Of a DNA stretch of 38,979 bases, positions 35,454 to 38,979 are shown one piece after another. Under the pieces are notes generated by a model that worked only from the letters and a program-made list of their open reading frames with translations, did not search any database and had not been told where the DNA came from. The number at the start of each line of letters is the position of its first letter. Position 1 is the first letter of the stretch. The stretch covers positions 1 through 38,979 of the forward strand of contig NZ_JACDRR010000005.1 of NCBI RefSeq assembly GCF_013449375.1. The letters run 5' to 3'. The DNA is from Pectobacterium sp. CFBP8739 (GTDB lineage: Bacteria > Pseudomonadota > Gammaproteobacteria > Enterobacterales > Enterobacteriaceae). The position numbers and the translations under genes were made by a program.

Positions 35454-37244
35454 TTAATTATCATTGTGTTGAGAAGTGCGCGCAGCATACTCATCTAACC
35501 AGACTGTCAATGTTTCGGGGGGAAGGGGCCGAGAAAAATAGTAGCCTTGTACTTCATCACAGCCAAAGCAGGTCAGATAGTCGAGTGTTTCTTTGTTTTC
35601 CACGCCTTCCGCCAGCACAACATAATTCAGTTTGTGCAGCATGCTGATAATCGATTCCACAATGACGCGGCTTTTATGGTCCGTTTTTATATCTTTAATC
35701 AGTGACTTATCCAATTTTATCACCGTAGAAGGGATATTACGCAAATAGCTGAGGTTGCTATATCCCGTGCCAAAATCATCTAGGGCGATAGTAAACCCGA
35801 GCTGTTGTAACGTTTGAATGATGGCAAGTGTTTCAGTGCTTTCGATGATTTGCTGGGTCTCGACACACTCAATGTCAATGTCCTGAGGGGTAAGGCCGTG
35901 ATTCTCCAGAATGGTGATGAGGCGCGGAATGAAGTCATTCTCGGAGAAATTTCTGGCGGAAACATTAATGGACACTGGGAAGCGCAACCCTTCGTGACGC
36001 CACTGTTTCACCTGGCATGCCGCTTTCTGGGTCACCCAATCCGTTAATGTACGCATCAACGTAGTGCCTTCCGCCAGCGGAATAAACTGGTCCGGGTAAA
36101 TTTCACCCAACTCAGGGTGACGCCAGCGAATCAGCGCCTCGGCGCCGATGACGGTATTCGTCTTGATACTTAGTTTCGGCTGGTAAACCAAATAAAGCCC
36201 AGGTTTGTTGTTCTGCAACACATCGGCCAGTTCATTAAGCAAGGTAAAGGCGGTTTGCTGCGCCTTGTCGGCCTCGTAGTTGTAGGGGAATTGACGGACA
36301 TTTTGGGCTATAGCGGTACGCAGTGCGCTCATGGACTCACGCAGGATTCGCTGAGGGTATTTCGTTGGTATCTGGAATTCGGTGTAACCGACGAAAAACT
36401 CCAATTTGAGCGGGATATGACTGGTGATGCTTTCGTGAATTCGCTCAGCACAGATATCGAGCTCCGCCAGAACCTGTTCTTTATTTTCCTGCTTAACCAG
36501 CAGGGCAAAGCGACCAACCGCAGCGCAGTAAAGATTTTCTGACGCACTTAAGCTGAGGCGCAGGAAGATACCGATATCTTTCAACAGACCTTCTACCGTT
36601 GCCATCCCCAGCGCACACCCCATTTCATAAACGTAAGAAATGTCGATGGTATCAATCAGAATAAGCAGGTAACGTTCGTGGATGTCGGTAATGTGGCTAA
36701 TGTCATCAATCAGACGTTGGCGGTTGGGCAACAGGGTTACGGCATCAATCAGCCCAATTGCGTTGCGGTATTCCATCAACGCCATCGTAATCGCGGCTAA
36801 TTCATGGAGCAACCGTAGTTGAGCATGGCTGAATGTTCGTGGAACATAATCGACGACAGAAAATGTCCCAATGGAATAACCTTCTCTCGTTTTGAGCGGT
36901 ACGCCAGCATAAAAACGGATGAAGGGTTCGCCAATAACATAAGGGCTATCTTTAAAGCGAGTATCTTGGGTTGCGTCAGGGCAGATAAAATCTTGGCCGG
37001 TTTGTACGGTAAAATGGTCAAAGGAACCAATTCTATCCATATCATCCAGCGGAAAATACTTTTTGGCTTTGACGTGTAGGGATTGAGAGCCGGCGAGTGT
37101 CACCAGCGCCGTTGGGGCATCGAGCAATTCACAAGCCAACTCCGTAAGCTTTCTAAGAGTATCGTCTTGAGAGATATCGGTTTTTTGTAGTTCGTCGAGA
37201 GTCTGCATGCGTGTTTTTTCGTCATGGCTCAAATGTTTTAACAT
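35454..37244 (-). CDS. GAF / degenerate GGDEF / EAL cyclic-di-GMP phosphodiesterase
   Basis: 596 aa from ATG 37244, which has AAGGAAG upstream; a start 13 codons earlier lacks one. GAF domain at about 25-160 (RFYAGVPL, IGTFSVVDYVPR). Diguanylate cyclase-like domain at 165-325, whose active site reads GRFAL (244-248) instead of GGDEF, so it should not make c-di-GMP. EAL domain at 335-585 looks competent: E369-A-L, Asn427, Glu462, Asp489-Asp490 in DDFGTGYS, Lys510 in KLDK, Glu546 in AEGVE, Gln566. There is no membrane segment. It probably lowers c-di-GMP in response to a GAF signal, favouring motility. The GAF lacks the SFCAHA motif common in this group, having SFDHFT. Confidence 0.9.
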   Translation of the reverse strand: MLKHLSHDEKTRMQTLDELQKTDISQDDTLRKLTELACELLDAPTALVTLAGSQSLHVKAKKYFPLDDMDRIGSFDHFTVQTGQDFICPDATQDTRFKDSPYVIGEPFIRFYAGVPLKTREGYSIGTFSVVDYVPRTFSHAQLRLLHELAAITMALMEYRNAIGLIDAVTLLPNRQRLIDDISHITDIHERYLLILIDTIDISYVYEMGCALGMATVEGLLKDIGIFLRLSLSASENLYCAAVGRFALLVKQENKEQVLAELDICAERIHESITSHIPLKLEFFVGYTEFQIPTKYPQRILRESMSALRTAIAQNVRQFPYNYEADKAQQTAFTLLNELADVLQNNKPGLYLVYQPKLSIKTNTVIGAEALIRWRHPELGEIYPDQFIPLAEGTTLMRTLTDWVTQKAACQVKQWRHEGLRFPVSINVSARNFSENDFIPRLITILENHGLTPQDIDIECVETQQIIESTETLAIIQTLQQLGFTIALDDFGTGYSNLSYLRNIPSTVIKLDKSLIKDIKTDHKSRVIVESIISMLHKLNYVVLAEGVENKETLDYLTCFGCDEVQGYYFSRPLPPETLTVWLDEYAARTSQHNDN

Positions 37245-37713
37245 GTAGACTCTTCCTTTTCGCAATAATAATCGCGATGACATTAATTTAACGGCGACAC
37301 AATAACATAAAGGCTAAAAATTGAGGTAACTTATTATATTATACAACATTTATCTTGCCGTTAAAGTTTCGGCGATTTTGGGCCTTAAATCATGTTTTGG
37401 GTTTTCAACGTATGATAGAAATTTATGATGTTTTCCCATCAGTTGTGGGCGGAGATAAACGATTTGGCTGAGAACATGCTCTGCGAATAAATGGGAATCT
37501 CATTATAAAAAATGGCATGTTCCATGAGTTAAAAATAACATCCTGATAATGGCGACGCCATTGTTACAGTAACACTATGGATGATATAACCTATATCTCT
37601 GACAAGAATAGAATAGATATTTTTTATACCATGACGTTGACAGGAAGTCGCTGACGCCAGACGCCCCCGAAATAACGGTTTCTGTCTGGCGGTGGTGCAT
37701 CGGTGAGGGGGGG
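37245..37713. other. 469-bp AT-rich intergenic region with adjacent perfect palindromes
   Basis: No gene is visible. AATGGCGACGCCATT (37548-37562) and TGTTACAGTAACA (37562-37574) are odd-length perfect palindromes sharing one base. A hairpin CGCCAGAC (37655-37662) / GTCTGGCG (37684-37691) lies just after the ydgD stop on the minus strand and could end that transcript. The EAL gene's promoter must also lie here. Confidence 0.55.
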
Positions 37714-38535
37714 TTAGCGTTGTTTTGCCAATGTTTCTAACTGCTGACGAATCGCGGTAACGGAAACGGCACGGTTATCGGCCCGTTCGCGTTCACTGGC
37801 ATCGGGCGCAGAACTTTGAATGCCCATGAGCACCCAACCTGCCGCTGAATTCAGCATCAGGGGGGAACCGCTATCGCCGGGCAGTGTATCGCACTGGTGT
37901 GCTATCACGGCGGTATGAACCCAGCCGGTGATCGTACAGTTTTGATGACGGTACAGCGTATCCTGATGATCTTCCGGGTAACCGGCCTGCGTGACGCGCT
38001 GGCCGTTATCCTTCAACGCCTGCATCAATTCCTGGCGGCTGCCTTGCCAAAGCGGGAGCGGGCGAATTCCCAGCGGCGTTTGCTTTAGCCGAATCAGGGC
38101 ATAATCCAACGGTGCGGCTGAAGGCGGAACGATCCATCCTTCGCCGTCGGCTTTCAATTTTTTGGCAAGCGTCTTATTCGCCAGCGCTTCAATTTCCGTT
38201 GTTTCATAACGCCAGCCATTTTCTGTCGCCAGAAAACGCAGCGCGACAGGTTTATCGATCTCGCCTTTTGGTGGCGTGACCACGCAATGCCCGGCCGTCA
38301 GCGCCAGATGAGGGGAAATCAGCGTCGCCGTACAGAGGTTACCACTGGCCGTTTCCAACTGCCCGATAGCCTGCCACGGCCAGGCAGCTGTATCAGGAAC
38401 AATATCCCGATCGTCGTGGTTGAAAAATAAGATTTGTTGCTGCTTTTGGGCGTCGGTATCTGCTGGTGAAGATTCAGCCCAACTTAGCGGGGCAATAAAT
38501 GATAATGAACATAACAACCAAGCTGATATGCGCAT
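37714..38535 (-). CDS. ydgD: YdgD, exported trypsin-like serine protease
   Basis: 273 aa from ATG 38535, which gives a normal signal peptide (MRISAWLLCSLSFIAPLSWA, cleavage after 20); a start 10 codons earlier is possible. The S1-type triad is His83 (LTAGHC), Asp144 (PLDYALI) and Ser222 (GDSGSP). Cysteine pairs 68-84 and 200-215 are placed to form disulfides. WPWQAIGQLETASGNLCTATLIS and GYPEDHQDTLY are as I recall in E. coli YdgD. It is predicted periplasmic. The substrate is unknown. It lies downstream of ydgU and asr, as in E. coli. Confidence 0.9.
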   Translation of the reverse strand: MRISAWLLCSLSFIAPLSWAESSPADTDAQKQQQILFFNHDDRDIVPDTAAWPWQAIGQLETASGNLCTATLISPHLALTAGHCVVTPPKGEIDKPVALRFLATENGWRYETTEIEALANKTLAKKLKADGEGWIVPPSAAPLDYALIRLKQTPLGIRPLPLWQGSRQELMQALKDNGQRVTQAGYPEDHQDTLYRHQNCTITGWVHTAVIAHQCDTLPGDSGSPLMLNSAAGWVLMGIQSSAPDASERERADNRAVSVTAIRQQLETLAKQR

Positions 38536-38705
38536 GTAGTGAATAAACCTTATGATAAACGTCATCGTAGTACGCTAAATATAACGTATTGGATTAATGA
38601 TAGATGTATTTGTTCGTGAGGAACTACAAATTAACATGTTATACATGTAAACGGTGACGATCTTGACGGTTAATAACCTCAATATGCAAGAACGATGACC
38701 TTGAA

Positions 38706-38786
38706 TTAGAGGAAAAAACTTAAAGTGATAATGCCACAGAGTAAAACGAGGGATAACATAATTTCAAATGAGTAACGACGTATCAT
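38706..38786 (-). CDS. ydgU: YdgU-like small membrane protein
   Basis: 26 aa. ATG 38786 is preceded by ATAGGAAA. The peptide starts MIRRYSFEIMLSLVLLCG and continues hydrophobic to the end, so it is a single transmembrane segment with a basic N-terminus, probably N-in. E. coli YdgU (27 aa) begins MRRYRFELILIILILC and lies between asr and ydgD; both sequence and position agree. Function unknown. The gene starts only 18 bp after a perfect terminator-like hairpin. Confidence 0.8.
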   Translation of the reverse strand: MIRRYSFEIMLSLVLLCGIITLSFFL

Positions 38787-38804
38787 TTTCCTATCCCCGA
38801 TGAA

Positions 38805-38832
38805 ATAAACACCCAGTAATCTGGGTGTTTAT
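38805..38832. terminator. perfect bidirectional hairpin just upstream of ydgU
   Basis: ATAAACACCCAG and CTGGGTGTTTAT form a 12-bp stem with a 4-nt loop (TAAT or ATTA). On the minus strand TTTATTTC follows, a good intrinsic terminator directly before the ydgU ribosome binding site. It could be a second asr terminator or an attenuator. Confidence 0.75.
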
Positions 38833-38891
38833 TCGTAGCCTTATCGTGGCAAGCCCTTAACGATGTGATTTACATCAGGACTGGCCGAAAA

Positions 38892-38917
38892 CCACGCCTT
38901 CTTATCGGAAGGCGTGG
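38892..38917 (-). terminator. asr terminator
   Basis: On the minus strand CCACGCCTTC, loop CGATAA, GAAGGCGTGG, then TTTT. The 10-bp perfect stem begins 11 bp after the stop codon of the edge gene. Confidence 0.88.
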
Positions 38918-38928
38918 ATGCTTACCAA

Positions 38929-38979
38929 TTACGCTGCTGGCGTGGTATCAGCAGTTTTTGCAGGTTTCGCTTTCTTCAC
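38929..38979 (-). CDS. asr: C-terminal end of Asr, acid shock protein (partial)
   Basis: Only the last 16 residues lie in the window (VKKAKPAKTADTTPAA, then TAA). The Lys/Ala/Pro/Thr-rich composition fits the tail of Asr, an exported basic protein induced by acid. The gene order asr-ydgU-ydgD is that of E. coli. The short overlap alone would not identify it; the call rests on composition plus neighbours. Confidence 0.65.
   Translation of the reverse strand: MKKAKPAKTADTTPAA

Noticed and set aside
37372-37398. Exact sigma-28 -35 element (TAAAGTTT) on the plus strand
   Set aside because: At the right spacing the -10 is only GGCCTTAA, and no plus-strand gene lies downstream.

Overview
The window looks like chromosome of a soft-rot enterobacterium, most likely Pectobacterium. 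This is inferred from the protein sequences and from E. coli-like gene order (ycjX-ycjF-tyrR, tpx-mpaA-mppA, zntB-fnrS, ydbJ-ldhA, ydbH-ynbE, azoR-hrpA, asr-ydgU-ydgD) broken by accessory inserts. No tRNA, rRNA, insertion sequence or CRISPR array was seen.

Layout. (1) 1-9028, minus strand: a contact-dependent inhibition / two-partner secretion operon in the order cdiB-cdiC-cdiA. CdiB is the outer-membrane transporter, CdiC a HlyC-type lysine acyltransferase, and CdiA a giant exported stick protein. The window cuts cdiA at residue 2243, at what looks like the VENN-type junction before the toxin domain. The promoter region carries two identical dyads resembling RcsAB boxes. (2) 9323-13699: ycjX, ycjF, a degraded M20-peptidase remnant, and tyrR. 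(3) 13724-15877: an AT-richer two-gene islet of unknown function inserted between tyrR and tpx and bounded by two near-identical terminator hairpins. It encodes an exported six-cysteine protein followed by a cysteine-free protein with no signal peptide. (4) 15902-20330: tpx, mpaA and mppA (oxidant defence and murein-peptide recycling), zntB, and the anaerobic small RNA gene fnrS with its FNR site. (5) 20444-23655: ttcA, a small membrane protein, a DUF333 lipoprotein and ldhA. (6) 23775-27218: two tandem Aer-type energy-taxis receptors, one with a sigma-28-like promoter. (7) 27590-35332: ydbH-ynbE without the expected ydbL, then azoR and hrpA. (8) 35454-38979: a GAF/degenerate-GGDEF/EAL phosphodiesterase, ydgD, the tiny membrane protein gene ydgU, and the end of asr.

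The best candidates for undescribed biology are the tyrR-tpx islet, the possible Rcs control of an acyltransferase-containing CDI operon, and the ydbH-ynbE operon that has lost ydbL. All functional statements rest on motif recognition and remembered family features. No database search was run.
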